DNA of 64,000 nt from Methylobacterium gnaphalii (GCF_007992215.1 NZ_BJZV01000004.1:248001-312000), one strand, 5' to 3'. Counted from the stretch's first letter, positions 1 to 10,966 are shown. Notes: generated from the sequence alone by a model not told the origin. Numbers and translations: made by a program.

Positions 1-1026
1 GCCCGTCTCCGGATCAACCACGCGCAGCGCCACGTCCGGCAGCGGGAAGCCAACAGTGCCGGCGATACGATCGCCCTCGTAAGGGTTTGAGGTGCTCATG
101 TTGGTCTCGGTCATGCCGTAGCGCTCGAGGATGGCGTGACCGGTGCGGGCGGACCACTCGCGGTGCGTCTCGGCAAGCAGCGGAGCCGAGCCGGAAATGA
201 ACAGGCGCATATGCGCGGTGGCCTCCCGAGTCAGGCCGGGCTGCTTGAGAAGCCGCGTGTAGAAGGTCGGCACGCCCATCATGACGGTGGCCCGCGGCAT
301 CACAGATAGGATCTGCCCCGCATCGAGCTTCGGCAGCCAGAGCATCGATGCGCCGGCGATCAGCACGGTGTTGGTGGCGACGAATAGGCCGTGGGTGTGG
401 AAGACCGGCAGGGCATGAATCAGCACGTCCTCGGGCGTGAAGCGCCACGCCTCGGCGAGGGTCAGGGCGTTCGAGGCGAGATTGCCGTGGCTGAGCATGG
501 CGCCCTTCGAGCGCCCGGTCGTGCCGGAGGTATAGAGGATCGCAGCGAGGTCGTCGGACCCGCGCGCGATATCTTCGAATCCATGACCGGCGGCGTCGGC
601 GGCGTCTCTCATGCTGCCGTTGCCGTCGCTCCCGAGGGTGAGCAGTGTGAGGACGCCGGCTGCCTTCGCGACCGGCGCGAGGGCAGCCTCGCGAGCCGGA
701 TCGCAGACGAAGACGGCCGGCTCGGCATCCCCGAGGAAGTAGGCAATCTCCCGATCGGTATAAGCGGTATTGAGGGGCAGGAAGACGGCACCGACTCGCA
801 CCGCGCCGAGGAATAGGAAGATCACCTCAGGGCTCTTTTCGACCTGAGCCGCGACCCGATCCCCTGGCTTTACGCCCTGCGCCGCAAGGGCCGAGGCGTA
901 AGCGCCCGAGCGCGCGACGAGGTCGGCGTAGCTGATGCGAAGCCCATCCGGCGTCTCCAGCATCGTCTTGCTCGCCGGCTCCGGCGGAAGATGCGCGAGG
1001 ATGAGGTCGAAGAGATGATTGGCCAT
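1..1026 (-). CDS. matB: Malonyl-CoA synthase / acyl-CoA ligase (partial, C-terminus outside window)
   Basis: An ANL-superfamily ligase that would activate malonate (or a similar short acid) with ATP and CoA in the cytoplasm. The frame opens with ATG at 1026 (MANHLFDLIL...) and runs 342 codons to the window edge, so roughly the last third is missing compared with the usual ~500 residues. The AMP-binding loop YTSGTTGRSKGAMLSH lies at residues 165-180, and the second ANL motif ERYGMTETNM begins at 301. The start and overall sequence resemble MatB-type malonyl-CoA synthases, but substrate choice cannot be proved from sequence. It is transcribed away from the rest of the window. Confidence 0.8.
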   Translation of the reverse strand, partial: MANHLFDLILAHLPPEPASKTMLETPDGLRISYADLVARSGAYASALAAQGVKPGDRVAAQVEKSPEVIFLFLGAVRVGAVFLPLNTAYTDREIAYFLGDAEPAVFVCDPAREAALAPVAKAAGVLTLLTLGSDGNGSMRDAADAAGHGFEDIARGSDDLAAILYTSGTTGRSKGAMLSHGNLASNALTLAEAWRFTPEDVLIHALPVFHTHGLFVATNTVLIAGASMLWLPKLDAGQILSVMPRATVMMGVPTFYTRLLKQPGLTREATAHMRLFISGSAPLLAETHREWSARTGHAILERYGMTETNMSTSNPYEGDRIAGTVGFPLPDVALRVVDPETG

Positions 1027-1100
1027 TGCGTGCCGTCGGCGTTTCCGGTCCCGACAATGGGATTGGCGCGGTTCAGTGCAGCGTTCAAGTCCGCCGGCGA

Positions 1101-1544
1101 TCAGCCCGGCGGAATGCGTCCGACCGAGCAGAGCGTGCGCAGGGATGATGAACCCGGATCCGCGTAGCAACTTGCCGACCAACCGCTTTGCTGGATGAAA
1201 GACTTGCGGCGCTCGCGCAGGGCCGTCTCGTAGGCTCGCACCAGCGCGGCTTCGACGGTGGCCGGCGGCACGTCGATTGCAATTCCGCCAGCGGTCGACA
1301 GGTCGCGGTAATAGGCGGCGGACGGGCTCGGATCGGACGATGAGGCCTGGATGATCGGCTCGGCGCGGCAGGTGATGTCGATCTTGAGGCCGCTGGCGGA
1401 ACGCACGTCGATACTGGGGCCGACCCGCCGCCCGACCTTCTTGGCGCCGGTGGCTTCGGCGATCCGCCCGACCAAGGCGTCGCATTCGTCAGCCTGCGCG
1501 GCGGTCGAAAGGAGAAGAAGGCAGGCGAGAGCAGTCCGGATCAT
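1101..1544 (-). CDS. Small exported protein of unknown function
   Basis: A 147-residue protein starting MIRTALACLLLLSTAAQADEC, a clear Sec signal peptide with cleavage probably after AQA. The mature part has four cysteines, enough for two disulfides in the periplasm. An in-frame ATG eight codons upstream (1568) would put charged residues before the hydrophobic stretch, so 1544 is preferred. No family recognised. It lies 74 bases upstream, in genome order, of the malonyl-CoA synthase start and on the same strand, so cotranscription is possible. Confidence 0.6.
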   Translation of the reverse strand: MIRTALACLLLLSTAAQADECDALVGRIAEATGAKKVGRRVGPSIDVRSASGLKIDITCRAEPIIQASSSDPSPSAAYYRDLSTAGGIAIDVPPATVEAALVRAYETALRERRKSFIQQSGWSASCYADPGSSSLRTLCSVGRIPPG

Positions 1545-1676
1545 CGGGGCAGTCTTTGGCAAAGGCACTGCGGGAAGTCGAGGCTGTTTCGTCCGGTCCT
1601 ACAAACGCTCGCGCAGGCTTGACCGGAGGGCCAGCGCAATCGCAGGTGCAGGTCGGTTCGCGGAGGAGCGGGTTTC

Positions 1677-2432
1677 ATGATCGGGCGCGTTTGTGCAGCT
1701 TTGGCACTGATCGCCAGCGCGGGATGGCCCGCGGCCGCTCAGCAACCGGCGGCTCCCGGTCCGGCAGCTCAGCTGGAGCTGCCGCACGAGCGCTCCAAGC
1801 CCCGCCGGCCGCGGCAGCCTCAGCAGCCGATCATGGTCTACGATGCCCGCATTGAGGCGGGCGATCTGCGTATCTCGGGAAGCGTGCGCAAGGGTGGCTT
1901 GATCGTCGTGCTCGACGACGACATCTCGGTAGCGGCCGACGCCCGCGGCCGCTTTACCTTCCGGCTGCCATACCGCCCACGCACCTGCATCGCCACGCTG
2001 AAGGTTGAAGAGGACGAGCGCGAGGCTGTCATCGCTAATTGTGCTCCAGAGGGTGAGGCTGGGCCGAAGGGTGAGCCCGGCCCGGCAGGACCGCAGGGCG
2101 TGGCGGGCGTCCAAGGACCGCAGGGGATGGCAGGCCCGGCTGGTGCTCCAGGAGCGCCAGGGCCGGCTGGTCCCAGGGGTGAGGCTGGCGCCAAGGGCGA
2201 ACCAGGCCAGCCGGCGGCGCCGGCACAGGCCAGCTCGCCGCTGCGGGCGCTACATGCCGGCGCCTGCCCGGAGGGTGGCTGCGAACTCACCTGCGAGAGC
2301 GGCGAGGTGCTGGTCTCGGCCTATTGCCTCGGCACCGCCAACCCGAGCTACCGAGCTGGCGCGGACGGCTCTACTACGGTGACCTGCCCGGCTGGCGGTG
2401 AGGGCATGATGGCCATCTGCGCGAGACCCTGA
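1677..2432 (+). CDS. Secreted collagen-like repeat protein
   Basis: A 251-residue protein with a signal peptide (residues 1-22, ending PAAAQ), a proline- and arginine-rich linker, a possible beta-sandwich region around residues 52-120, and then 18 uninterrupted Gly-X-Y triplets at about 126-178 (GEAGPKGEPGPAGPQG...). The C-terminal domain (190-251) has six cysteines and may be a trimerisation or recognition head. Bacterial collagen-like proteins form triple helices and are usually surface or secreted. The short collagen segment suggests a stalk, not a fibre. The function here is unknown. Confidence 0.75.
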   Translation: MIGRVCAALALIASAGWPAAAQQPAAPGPAAQLELPHERSKPRRPRQPQQPIMVYDARIEAGDLRISGSVRKGGLIVVLDDDISVAADARGRFTFRLPYRPRTCIATLKVEEDEREAVIANCAPEGEAGPKGEPGPAGPQGVAGVQGPQGMAGPAGAPGAPGPAGPRGEAGAKGEPGQPAAPAQASSPLRALHAGACPEGGCELTCESGEVLVSAYCLGTANPSYRAGADGSTTVTCPAGGEGMMAICARP

Positions 2433-2481
2433 GCGCTTCCGGATCCTAGGCGGGACTGTAGTGCGCATACCTCTGTCCCCG

Positions 2482-2505
2482 GGTGCGGGAAGAGGGTTCC
2501 GCACC
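2482..2505. terminator. Hairpin between convergent genes
   Basis: A 7-bp perfect stem (GGTGCGG / CCGCACC) with a 10-base loop lies between the convergent collagen-like and flavoprotein genes. There is no T-run on either side, so it may be a repetitive-element-like palindrome and not a true terminator. Confidence 0.3.
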
Positions 2506-2532
2506 ATCCGGGCCGATCGATCTGAAGCGGGT

Positions 2533-3753
2533 TCAGCCGCGCGTCTCGCGCAGCCAGTCGATCAGGCCGCTGGCGGCTGCGCGGCCGCTCGCAAAACTCG
2601 CCTGAAGCAGGTAGCCGCCGGTCGGCGCCTCCCAGTCGAGCATCTCGCCGGCCAGAAAGCTGCCGGGGTGGGCGCGCAGCATGAAGCGCGCGTCGAGTTC
2701 GTCGAAGGATACGCCGCCAGCTGTCGAGATCGCTCGGGCGATCGGTGCGGGCTCTAGGAGGCGCAGGGACGCAGCTTTGATGCTTGCGGCGAGGGCCGCG
2801 GGGGTGTCGGGCAGGTGTCGGCCATAGGCTTCCCGCAACAGGCCAGCCGCGACTGGGCTGAGACCCGCATTCTTGCGCAGCCGTGTTGCCAGCGACGCAC
2901 CGGGTTTCGGATGACCAAGGCGCTGGGCTAAAGCCTCCGCGTTGAGATCGGGGCGCAGATCGAGAACCAGCGTCGCGGCGCCGTCAGCCTGGATCGCTTC
3001 GCGGATCTCCCGCGAGAGCGCGTAGACCGCGCCGCCCTCGATGCCTTGCGCGGAGATCATTGCCTCGCCGCGAACCTGCTTGTCGCCGAGCCGCAGGCCG
3101 ACCCGCTTCACCGGCTCGCCCGCGAAGCGTCCAGCAAAATGCTCCGACCATCGTACCGCGAAGCCGACATTGGCCGGAAGCAGCGGCGCAACCGCGACGC
3201 CGCGGCTTCGGAGCAGTGAAACCCATGCGCCGTCCGAGCCGAGCCGCGGCCAGCTCGCGCCGCCCATGGCGAACAGGCAGGCGCGCGGTCGAATCTCGAC
3301 GGCGCCGTCGGGGCCTTCGAAGGAGAGCGCGGTGCCATCCCAGGTCGTGAGGCGGTGGCGGGTGCGGATCGTGACACCGAGCCCACCGAGCCGGGCGAGC
3401 CAGGCGCGTAGCAGCGGCGAGGCCTTGAAGTTCTTCGGAAACACCCGTCCGCTCGACCCGACGAAGGTCGGCTGACCGAGCCCTTCGCACCAATCACGTA
3501 AGGCATTGGGCGGGAAGGTCTCGACCGCCTTGCGCAGCACCACATGCGCCGGATGGTAGCGATCGAGAAAAGCGGGAAGCGGCTCCGAATGGGTGAGATT
3601 GAGGCCACCTCGGCCGGCGATCAGCAGCTTGCGGCCGACCGATGGCATCCGTTCGTAGACTGTCACACGCTGACCTTCCGCAGCCAGCACCTCGGCCGCA
3701 GCCAACCCGGCGGGGCCGCCGCCGACCACTGCGATGTTCTCGTCTCGCACCAT
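2533..3753 (-). CDS. HI0933-family FAD-dependent oxidoreductase (TIGR03862-like)
   Basis: A 406-residue flavoprotein. The Rossmann dinucleotide motif VVGGGPAGLAAAEVL is at residues 9-23, followed by the family hallmark GRKLLIAGRGGLNLTHSE near 41-58, which binds FAD in the YhiN/HI0933 group. The C-terminal signature STAGGVSFDELDARFMLR and the final FLAGEMLDWEAPTGGYLLQ contain the second FAD-contacting region. Length is normal for the family. The physiological substrate is not known. The start at 3753 is followed directly by the Rossmann strand, so little upstream extension is possible. Confidence 0.85.
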   Translation of the reverse strand: MVRDENIAVVGGGPAGLAAAEVLAAEGQRVTVYERMPSVGRKLLIAGRGGLNLTHSEPLPAFLDRYHPAHVVLRKAVETFPPNALRDWCEGLGQPTFVGSSGRVFPKNFKASPLLRAWLARLGGLGVTIRTRHRLTTWDGTALSFEGPDGAVEIRPRACLFAMGGASWPRLGSDGAWVSLLRSRGVAVAPLLPANVGFAVRWSEHFAGRFAGEPVKRVGLRLGDKQVRGEAMISAQGIEGGAVYALSREIREAIQADGAATLVLDLRPDLNAEALAQRLGHPKPGASLATRLRKNAGLSPVAAGLLREAYGRHLPDTPAALAASIKAASLRLLEPAPIARAISTAGGVSFDELDARFMLRAHPGSFLAGEMLDWEAPTGGYLLQASFASGRAAASGLIDWLRETRG

Positions 3754-3909
3754 GTCAGGGGGCAGGCCGCGCCGCGGGTATGCCTGTCAACCCTTTGCGC
3801 GAGATGTTCTCGGCGAACACTGCCCTTGATTCGCCAGACTCCGCTCGCTAACTCGCGGCCATCGGCTGCGGGCCCCTCTGGCGGACGCATTCTCATGCCT
3901 CCGTGATGT

Positions 3910-3946
3910 CGGAGCCGATGCTCTCTTCAACGAAGCTTGGGCTCCG
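3910..3946 (+). promoter_or_regulatory. Hairpin in the leader immediately before the TerC-family gene
   Basis: CGGAGCC (3910-3916) can pair with GGCTCCG (3940-3946), placing a 7-bp stem six bases before the ATG at 3953, where no good Shine-Dalgarno sequence is visible. TerC-family genes in other bacteria are often preceded by manganese or pH-responsive RNA leaders, but I do not see the conserved yybP-ykoY core here, so any regulatory role is inference. Confidence 0.3.
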
Positions 3947-3952
3947 CAGACG

Positions 3953-4957
3953 ATGGACTTCCTGCATATTCTATGGCTCGGCCAGCCCGTCTGGATGTGG
4001 CTCGGGTTCCACGTGGTGGTCGTGACGCTGATGGCGCTCGATCTTGGCCTGCTCCACCGGGACAAGAGCCGCGTGATCGGGGTCAAGGAAAGCCTGATCC
4101 TTACCACCTGCTACCTCGTCCTCGGCCTCGCGTTCGGAGGCTGGGTCTGGTGGTACATGGGCCGCACACACGGCGAGGAGTTCGTGACTGGATTGGTCAT
4201 CGAATACTCGCTGTCGATGGACAACGTCTTCGTCATCGCGGTCATTCTCACCGCGCTCGGCGTGCCGCGATCGGCTCAACATCGGGTCCTGGTCTGGGGA
4301 ATTCTCGCCGCCGTCCTGCTGCGCGGGTTGATGATCGGGCTCGGCTCAGCGCTGGTCGCCCAGGCGCATTGGGTGCTGTCTCTGTTTGCCGCCTTCCTGA
4401 TCTATGCCGGCCTGAAGATGCTGTTCTCCAAGGAGGAGGGCGAGGCGGATGTCGAGAACAGCGCCTCGCTGCGCTTCCTGCGCCGGCACCTGCGCGTCAC
4501 GAAGGAGCCGCATGGCCAGCGGTTCATCGTGCGCCTGCCTGATCCCAAGTCCGGCAAGGCGGTTCTGTGGTTCACCCCGCTCGCGTTGGCGCTGACGGCG
4601 GTAAACATCGCCGACGTGATCTTCGCGGTTGACAGCGTTCCGGCGATTTTCGCCATCACCACCGACCCGTTCATCGTCTACACGTCGAACATCTTCGCCA
4701 TCCTCGGACTGCGCTCGCTCTATTTCGCGCTGGCGGCGATGGTGGAGCGCTTTGCGTACCTGAAGACGGCGCTAGCCTTCATCCTGATCTTCATCGGCGC
4801 CAAGATCGTTGTCGCCGATACACTCGGCCTCGTGGACCTGCCGCCCTGGGTCTCGCTTGCGGTGACCTTGGTGCTGCTGACCATCGGCATCGTGTACAGC
4901 CTGTGGCGCACCCGAGCCGTCTCGGATGCGCATGGCGAGGCGAGGCACCGCGCTTGA
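3953..4957 (+). CDS. TerC-family integral membrane protein (Alx-like)
   Basis: A 334-residue inner-membrane protein with about nine hydrophobic segments. The TerC signatures are present: IEYSLSMDNVFVIAVI near residues 83-98 and the second acidic repeat VNIADVIFAVDSVPAIFAI near 218-236, with TSNIFAILGLRSLYF after it. The paired acidic membrane residues in this family are implicated in metal (Mn, Ca) handling, and Alx-type members export manganese. The usual TerC length is about 320. The sequence between the two repeats has a cytoplasmic insertion rich in charged residues, as in Alx. Confidence 0.88.
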   Translation: MDFLHILWLGQPVWMWLGFHVVVVTLMALDLGLLHRDKSRVIGVKESLILTTCYLVLGLAFGGWVWWYMGRTHGEEFVTGLVIEYSLSMDNVFVIAVILTALGVPRSAQHRVLVWGILAAVLLRGLMIGLGSALVAQAHWVLSLFAAFLIYAGLKMLFSKEEGEADVENSASLRFLRRHLRVTKEPHGQRFIVRLPDPKSGKAVLWFTPLALALTAVNIADVIFAVDSVPAIFAITTDPFIVYTSNIFAILGLRSLYFALAAMVERFAYLKTALAFILIFIGAKIVVADTLGLVDLPPWVSLAVTLVLLTIGIVYSLWRTRAVSDAHGEARHRA

Positions 4958-4963
4958 GTTGGG

Positions 4964-5476
4964 TCAGCGCGCCTCAACCGAGGCGCGCAGACTCTCCAGG
5001 ATCTTGTTCACGTCGGCATCGTACCGCTTGTCGCCCGCCGGCGAGGCCCAGTAGCTGATGAGCAGATGGCGCCGGCCCTCCTCCTTCGGGACAATCGAGA
5101 GGTACCGGATCACGGTCGGCCCCTTCTCGTAGGTCGCTGGATAGTCCGAGCTCTTGAGATCGTAGGTCGCGAACTCCACCGACTGAGTCTTCGCCTCGCC
5201 GGTGATCGCGACGCCCTGCTTCTTGAAATAAGCATTGTGCTCGGCGAGCAGGGTCTCAAACTGTGCCGGCATGTAGCTCTCGAACCAGACATAGACCTCG
5301 TCGTCACCAGTCCTGGCCTGGATGCCCCGGTCGATCTCCGAGACCTTCCAAGCGGAGGGAATGTCGGCCGTAATCGGTGGGTTGCCCGGTGCGATCCTGA
5401 CCGGTTTGGCGAAAGCCGCGGTCGTTAAAGCGAGACACGCGGCAACGGTGAACGTGGAAGCAAGTATCGAGCGCAT
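4964..5476 (-). CDS. Exported protein of unknown function
   Basis: A 170-residue protein starting at the ATG at 5476 (MRSILASTFTVAACLALTTAAFA), a typical signal peptide, with mature KPVRIAPGNPPITADIP. An upstream in-frame start 24 codons earlier would bury the signal, so it is rejected. The mature domain has no cysteine or membrane segment. The pattern (a single alpha/beta domain with late WASPAGDKRYDADVNKILESLR) resembles uncharacterised periplasmic lipocalin-size proteins in Hyphomicrobiales. It converges on the TerC gene with only six bases between stops. No function can be assigned. Confidence 0.65.
   Translation of the reverse strand: MRSILASTFTVAACLALTTAAFAKPVRIAPGNPPITADIPSAWKVSEIDRGIQARTGDDEVYVWFESYMPAQFETLLAEHNAYFKKQGVAITGEAKTQSVEFATYDLKSSDYPATYEKGPTVIRYLSIVPKEEGRRHLLISYWASPAGDKRYDADVNKILESLRASVEAR
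4967..4988. terminator. Perfect hairpin at the junction of convergent genes
   Basis: GCGCGCCTC (4967-4975) and GAGGCGCGC (4980-4988) form a 9-bp stem with an AACC loop, overlapping the last codons of the minus-strand exported protein and lying just after the TerC stop. There is no T-run, so termination efficiency is uncertain. Confidence 0.4.
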
Positions 5477-5587
5477 GGCGCATCCCCAGGGGGCAAGTCC
5501 CCAGCGCATAGGCTTCGAGTCCTTGCGTGCCAGCAAGGGCGAAACCACGCCCGTACGCAGTTATCCCATGTAAGGCAGAGACTTGGC

Positions 5588-6343
5588 TCAACCCGCGGGT
5601 TGCATCGCGATCAGGTCGCGCAATGTGGTGATGGTGGAGGCATCGGCAACACCGTCCACTCGGGCCTGCCGGAAATGGCGCTGGAAGGCAGTCACGACAG
5701 CCTGCGTATGCAGGTCGAATATGCCGCTGACCGGCTGGTCATAGCCGTACAGTGCAAACATCTCCTGCAGGGCCCGGATCGGCTCGCCGGAATCGCCCCG
5801 CGAGAAGAAGCGGCCGTCGCGGATCGGTGCCGGTTTCACGAGATGGCCTACACCGGCTCGCGCCAAGCGTTCCCAGGGGAAGTTCTCGCCCGGATCCTCC
5901 TTGCGCTCAGGTGCGACGTCGGAATGTGCGAGCACGCGCTCGGCGGGGATCGCGTTGCGGGCGACAATGTCCTTCGAAAGTGCGATCACCGCATCGATCT
6001 GCTCGGCTGGGTAAGGCGGCAGGCCCCCGATATGACCAGGATGCACAATCTCAATGCCGAGCGAGCGCGAGTTAATATCGCGCTCGCCCTGCCAGCAGCC
6101 GAGCCCGGCATGCCAGGCACGCTGACTCTCCGGCACGAGCTGCGCAATGCGCCCATCCTCGAAGACGAGGTAATGCGCTGAGACCTGGGCCGCGGCCTCA
6201 CAGAGCCGGTCCAGAGCGACCTGTGCATTGGCCATGCCGGTATAGTGCAGGATCAGCATGTCGACCGGACCGCCCTTGCGCTCGCCGTGGTTCGGCGAGG
6301 GCACAACCTCGTGGACGAGGGCGCTGTCGCCCGGAAAGCTCAT
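5588..6343 (-). CDS. N-acetylmuramoyl-L-alanine amidase (Amidase_2 + peptidoglycan-binding domain)
   Basis: A 251-residue AmiD-type amidase that cleaves the amide bond between MurNAc and the stem peptide. Zinc ligands are visible: H33 in LILHYTG, H140 in LAHSDVAPERKEDPG and D150 in the same motif. A PG_binding_1 domain follows at about 175-245 (SGEPIRALQEMFALYGYDQPVSGIFDLHTQAVVTAFQ region). No signal peptide is apparent, which suggests cytoplasmic recycling of anhydro-muropeptides (AmpD-like role) or non-classical export. Its ATG overlaps the stop of the upstream TerB/DnaJ gene by four bases, indicating translational coupling. Confidence 0.88.
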   Translation of the reverse strand: MSFPGDSALVHEVVPSPNHGERKGGPVDMLILHYTGMANAQVALDRLCEAAAQVSAHYLVFEDGRIAQLVPESQRAWHAGLGCWQGERDINSRSLGIEIVHPGHIGGLPPYPAEQIDAVIALSKDIVARNAIPAERVLAHSDVAPERKEDPGENFPWERLARAGVGHLVKPAPIRDGRFFSRGDSGEPIRALQEMFALYGYDQPVSGIFDLHTQAVVTAFQRHFRQARVDGVADASTITTLRDLIAMQPAG

Positions 6344-7065
6344 GCCAGTGCTCGCTCCTGGACGATGCGGTCCCAGGCCGCGTTGATCGCGGCGAGCCGC
6401 CGAGTGGCGATGGCCACGGCTTCCGGCGGAAGGCCGCGCGCAATGGCCCGGTCTGGATGGCTTTCGGCGACGAGGGAGCGGTAGCGCGCCTTCAGTTCCG
6501 CCTCGCTCGCGCCCCTCTCCAGACCGATCACGAGATAGGGATCGTCCGCGCGCTGCACGTGTCGGGCGGCGAGCCGCTCGAAGGCCGGTTCGTCAAGCCC
6601 AAAGATTCGCGCGACCTCGCGCAGGTAGCGGTCCTCGTTCTGGTGGATTGCGCCGTCCGCCTTGGCGATGTGGAAGAGCCCGTCGAGTACATCCACAAGC
6701 AGCGCGGGCTCGTCGTGAAAGGTGCTGGCAAGTTGCTGCGCGTAGCCCTCGAACCCGTCTGTGGTCTTTTTCGCGAGGTCGAACAGGCGTTCGACGCTGG
6801 CCCGGGCCTGGGGCTCGACCTCGATCACTTGCCCGAACGCCTCGACCTCGGACGGCGTCACAACGCCGTCGGATTTTGCCATCTTGGCGGCGAGTGCCAC
6901 GAGGCCAGTGGTAAAAACCACGTCGCGCGGCGTCGCGCCGAAGGGTGCGCCCTCGCGGTCGACCAGGAAATGTCCGGCAACCGAGCCGGCGAGCGCCCCG
7001 ATCGGGCCTCCGACCAGCGCGCCGAGTCCAGCTCCGCCGATCTTGCCCCAGATGCCGAGGCTCAT
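6340..7065 (-). CDS. DjlA-like co-chaperone (TerB domain + C-terminal J domain)
   Basis: A 241-residue protein from ATG 7065 (MSLGIWGKIGGAGLGALVGG): a glycine-rich, possibly membrane-inserting N-terminus, a TerB-like helical domain at about 45-165, and a C-terminal J domain at 172-241 carrying the HPD triad in ESHPDRAIARG. J domains stimulate DnaK ATPase, and DjlA proteins are linked to envelope stress. The longer frame to 7230 adds arginine-rich sequence without domain character and is rejected. It forms a two-gene operon with the amidase (ATGA overlap). Confidence 0.83.
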   Translation of the reverse strand: MSLGIWGKIGGAGLGALVGGPIGALAGSVAGHFLVDREGAPFGATPRDVVFTTGLVALAAKMAKSDGVVTPSEVEAFGQVIEVEPQARASVERLFDLAKKTTDGFEGYAQQLASTFHDEPALLVDVLDGLFHIAKADGAIHQNEDRYLREVARIFGLDEPAFERLAARHVQRADDPYLVIGLERGASEAELKARYRSLVAESHPDRAIARGLPPEAVAIATRRLAAINAAWDRIVQERALA

Positions 7066-7313
7066 CGCGCGGTGCCGTTCAAGCGGGCGGCGAGAGACCG
7101 CCGGCAGAGACGATGGGGCAAGGGCGTGGCCTGCGCAGCGTTTCGGGCCGGTTGCTAAAGCCGAATGGCGTTTCGGGCGCAAGGCGCACGGTCGATGCTG
7201 TTTCGATTGCATGGTCAAACCAGCGCCCAATCCTCAACTCAGTTTGCTGGGTTCATGACAGACATAGGTTGCAGGCGCTGGACTTCTGTCGCTGGTCGCG
7301 GCCACGGTCCCTC

Positions 7314-8225
7314 ATGACCTTGCAGGATCTCCGCTATCTCGTCGCGCTCGTCGACCATGGCCATTTCGGTCGGGCGGCCGAGGCCTGCCATGTCAGCCAA
7401 CCGACACTCAGCACACAGATCAAGAAGCTCGAAGCGCAGCTCGGCGTGACGCTGTTCGAGCGCACCAATCGCTCGGTCCGTGTCACGGCCTATGGCGAGG
7501 AGGTGGTGGCGCGGGCGCGGCAGATCCTGACCGATGTCGAGGCCATCGCCAACGTTGGGCGGCGAGTGGCAGGGCCGCTCGTCGGTACGTTCAGTCTTGG
7601 GGTGATTCCAACGCTCGGGCCCTACTTGCTGCCCTGGCTCGTGCCGGCCCTCAACAGCGATTATCCAGAGCTGCGTCTGGCGGTTCACGAGGATCTGACC
7701 GCCGCGCTGATCGAGCGGCTGGTCTCGCATCGGCTCGATGCTGCCCTGGTGGCCCTGCCGGTGGAGGATGGCCGGCTGGAGATGCTCCCGCTGTTCGACG
7801 AGCCGTTCTGGTTCGCCGAGCCCAAGGGCGGAGAGGCGCTGGCCGAGGTGCTAACTAAGGACGACCTGCGCGGCCGCCGTCTGCTTGTGCTCACCGAGGG
7901 GCACTGCATGCGCGACCAAGTTCTCTCGCTGTGCCGCACGCCGGACCGCGAGGCTGAAGAGGATTTCCGGGCGACGAGCTTGGAAACCATTCGCCAGATG
8001 GTGGCGACGGGCATGGGCAGCACGCTGCTTCCAGCAATGGCCGTTGAAGAGTTCCGCAACCGCGGCGTCACCGTGCGCCCGCTCGATGCCGGGCTCGGTC
8101 GGCGGATCGGATTGGTCTGGCGTCGATCCTATCCCCGTTCGCGGGACCTGCAGCTGGTCGCGCGCACATTACGCAACCACTTGCCTCGGGGTGTGTCGAG
8201 TCTGGTAGCCAAGGATCTGCCATAG
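7314..8225 (+). CDS. oxyR: OxyR, hydrogen-peroxide-sensing LysR-type regulator
   Basis: A 303-residue LysR-family activator. The N-terminal helix-turn-helix (MTLQDLRYLVALVDHGHFGRAA..., 1-60) is followed by the substrate-binding-like domain. The two redox cysteines that identify OxyR are present in TEGHCMRDQVLSLC: C198 (peroxidatic) and C207 (resolving), equivalent to C199 and C208 of the E. coli protein. The start ATG at 7314 gives the exact family N-terminus. A much longer upstream extension exists in frame but has no domain content. katG lies 166 bases downstream on the same strand, the expected regulatory target. Confidence 0.95.
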   Translation: MTLQDLRYLVALVDHGHFGRAAEACHVSQPTLSTQIKKLEAQLGVTLFERTNRSVRVTAYGEEVVARARQILTDVEAIANVGRRVAGPLVGTFSLGVIPTLGPYLLPWLVPALNSDYPELRLAVHEDLTAALIERLVSHRLDAALVALPVEDGRLEMLPLFDEPFWFAEPKGGEALAEVLTKDDLRGRRLLVLTEGHCMRDQVLSLCRTPDREAEEDFRATSLETIRQMVATGMGSTLLPAMAVEEFRNRGVTVRPLDAGLGRRIGLVWRRSYPRSRDLQLVARTLRNHLPRGVSSLVAKDLP

Positions 8226-10578
<2,353 letters not shown>

Positions 10579-10600
10579 GCACTCAGGCGATGCAATGAGG

Positions 10601-10634
10601 AAAGGGCGGCGCTCGCCTCCGAGCGCTGCCCTTT
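10601..10634 (+). terminator. Rho-independent-type terminator of katG
   Basis: AAAGGGCGGCGCTCG (10601-10615) pairs with CGAGCGCTGCCCTTT (10620-10634) around a four-base loop, a 15-bp stem with one G-T pair, 22 bases after the katG stop. It ends in TTT. Confidence 0.8.
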
Positions 10635-10640
10635 CTCGTG

Positions 10641-10669
10641 AAAAAGGCCGGAGCGTGAGCCCCGGCCTT
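10641..10669 (-). terminator. Terminator of the minus-strand glycine-zipper lipoprotein gene
   Basis: AAGGCCGG (10644-10651) and CCGGCCTT (10662-10669) form an 8-bp stem. On the minus strand the stem is followed by a run of five Ts (10645-10641), the classical arrangement for a gene ending at 10697. Confidence 0.75.
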
Positions 10670-10696
10670 CCCCAGATCCGTTAGAGCTGCTTCGGC

Positions 10697-10966
10697 TCAG
10701 CGGCAGTACACGTCGCCGTAGGCGTCGCGGTAGGTCCCGTAGGGGCAGCGCGGGGCAGTGGCTGCGCCGCCGATGGCACCAGCTGCGCCGCCGATGGCCG
10801 CACCGGCCAGCGCGCCGCTCGCACGGCCGGTGGCCAGACCGCCGACCGCAGCGCCGAGGCCGGCGCCGAGGGCGCCGCCGCCGACGGCGCGCTCGCCCGG
10901 CGTGTTGCAGGCGCCGACGGACAGCGCCAGGGTGGCGGCGAGCAGGGCCGCGGTGATCTTCTTCAT
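10697..10966 (-). CDS. Small glycine-zipper outer-membrane lipoprotein
   Basis: 89 residues: a lipoprotein signal MKKITAALLAATLALSVGAC with lipobox VGAC (lipidated Cys20), then a glycine/alanine zipper (GGGALGAGLGAAVGGLATG..., about 29-70) like the 17-kDa antigen/YMGG families, and a short tail with two cysteines (CPYGTYRDAYGDVYCR). Such proteins insert into or stabilise the outer membrane. The start at 10966 is fixed by the lipoprotein signal. A terminator follows on the minus strand. Confidence 0.75.
   Translation of the reverse strand: MKKITAALLAATLALSVGACNTPGERAVGGGALGAGLGAAVGGLATGRASGALAGAAIGGAAGAIGGAATAPRCPYGTYRDAYGDVYCR

Noticed and set aside
3754..3952. yybP-ykoY manganese riboswitch before the TerC gene
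   Set aside because: The conserved loop sequences of that riboswitch could not be found; only a simple hairpin is present.
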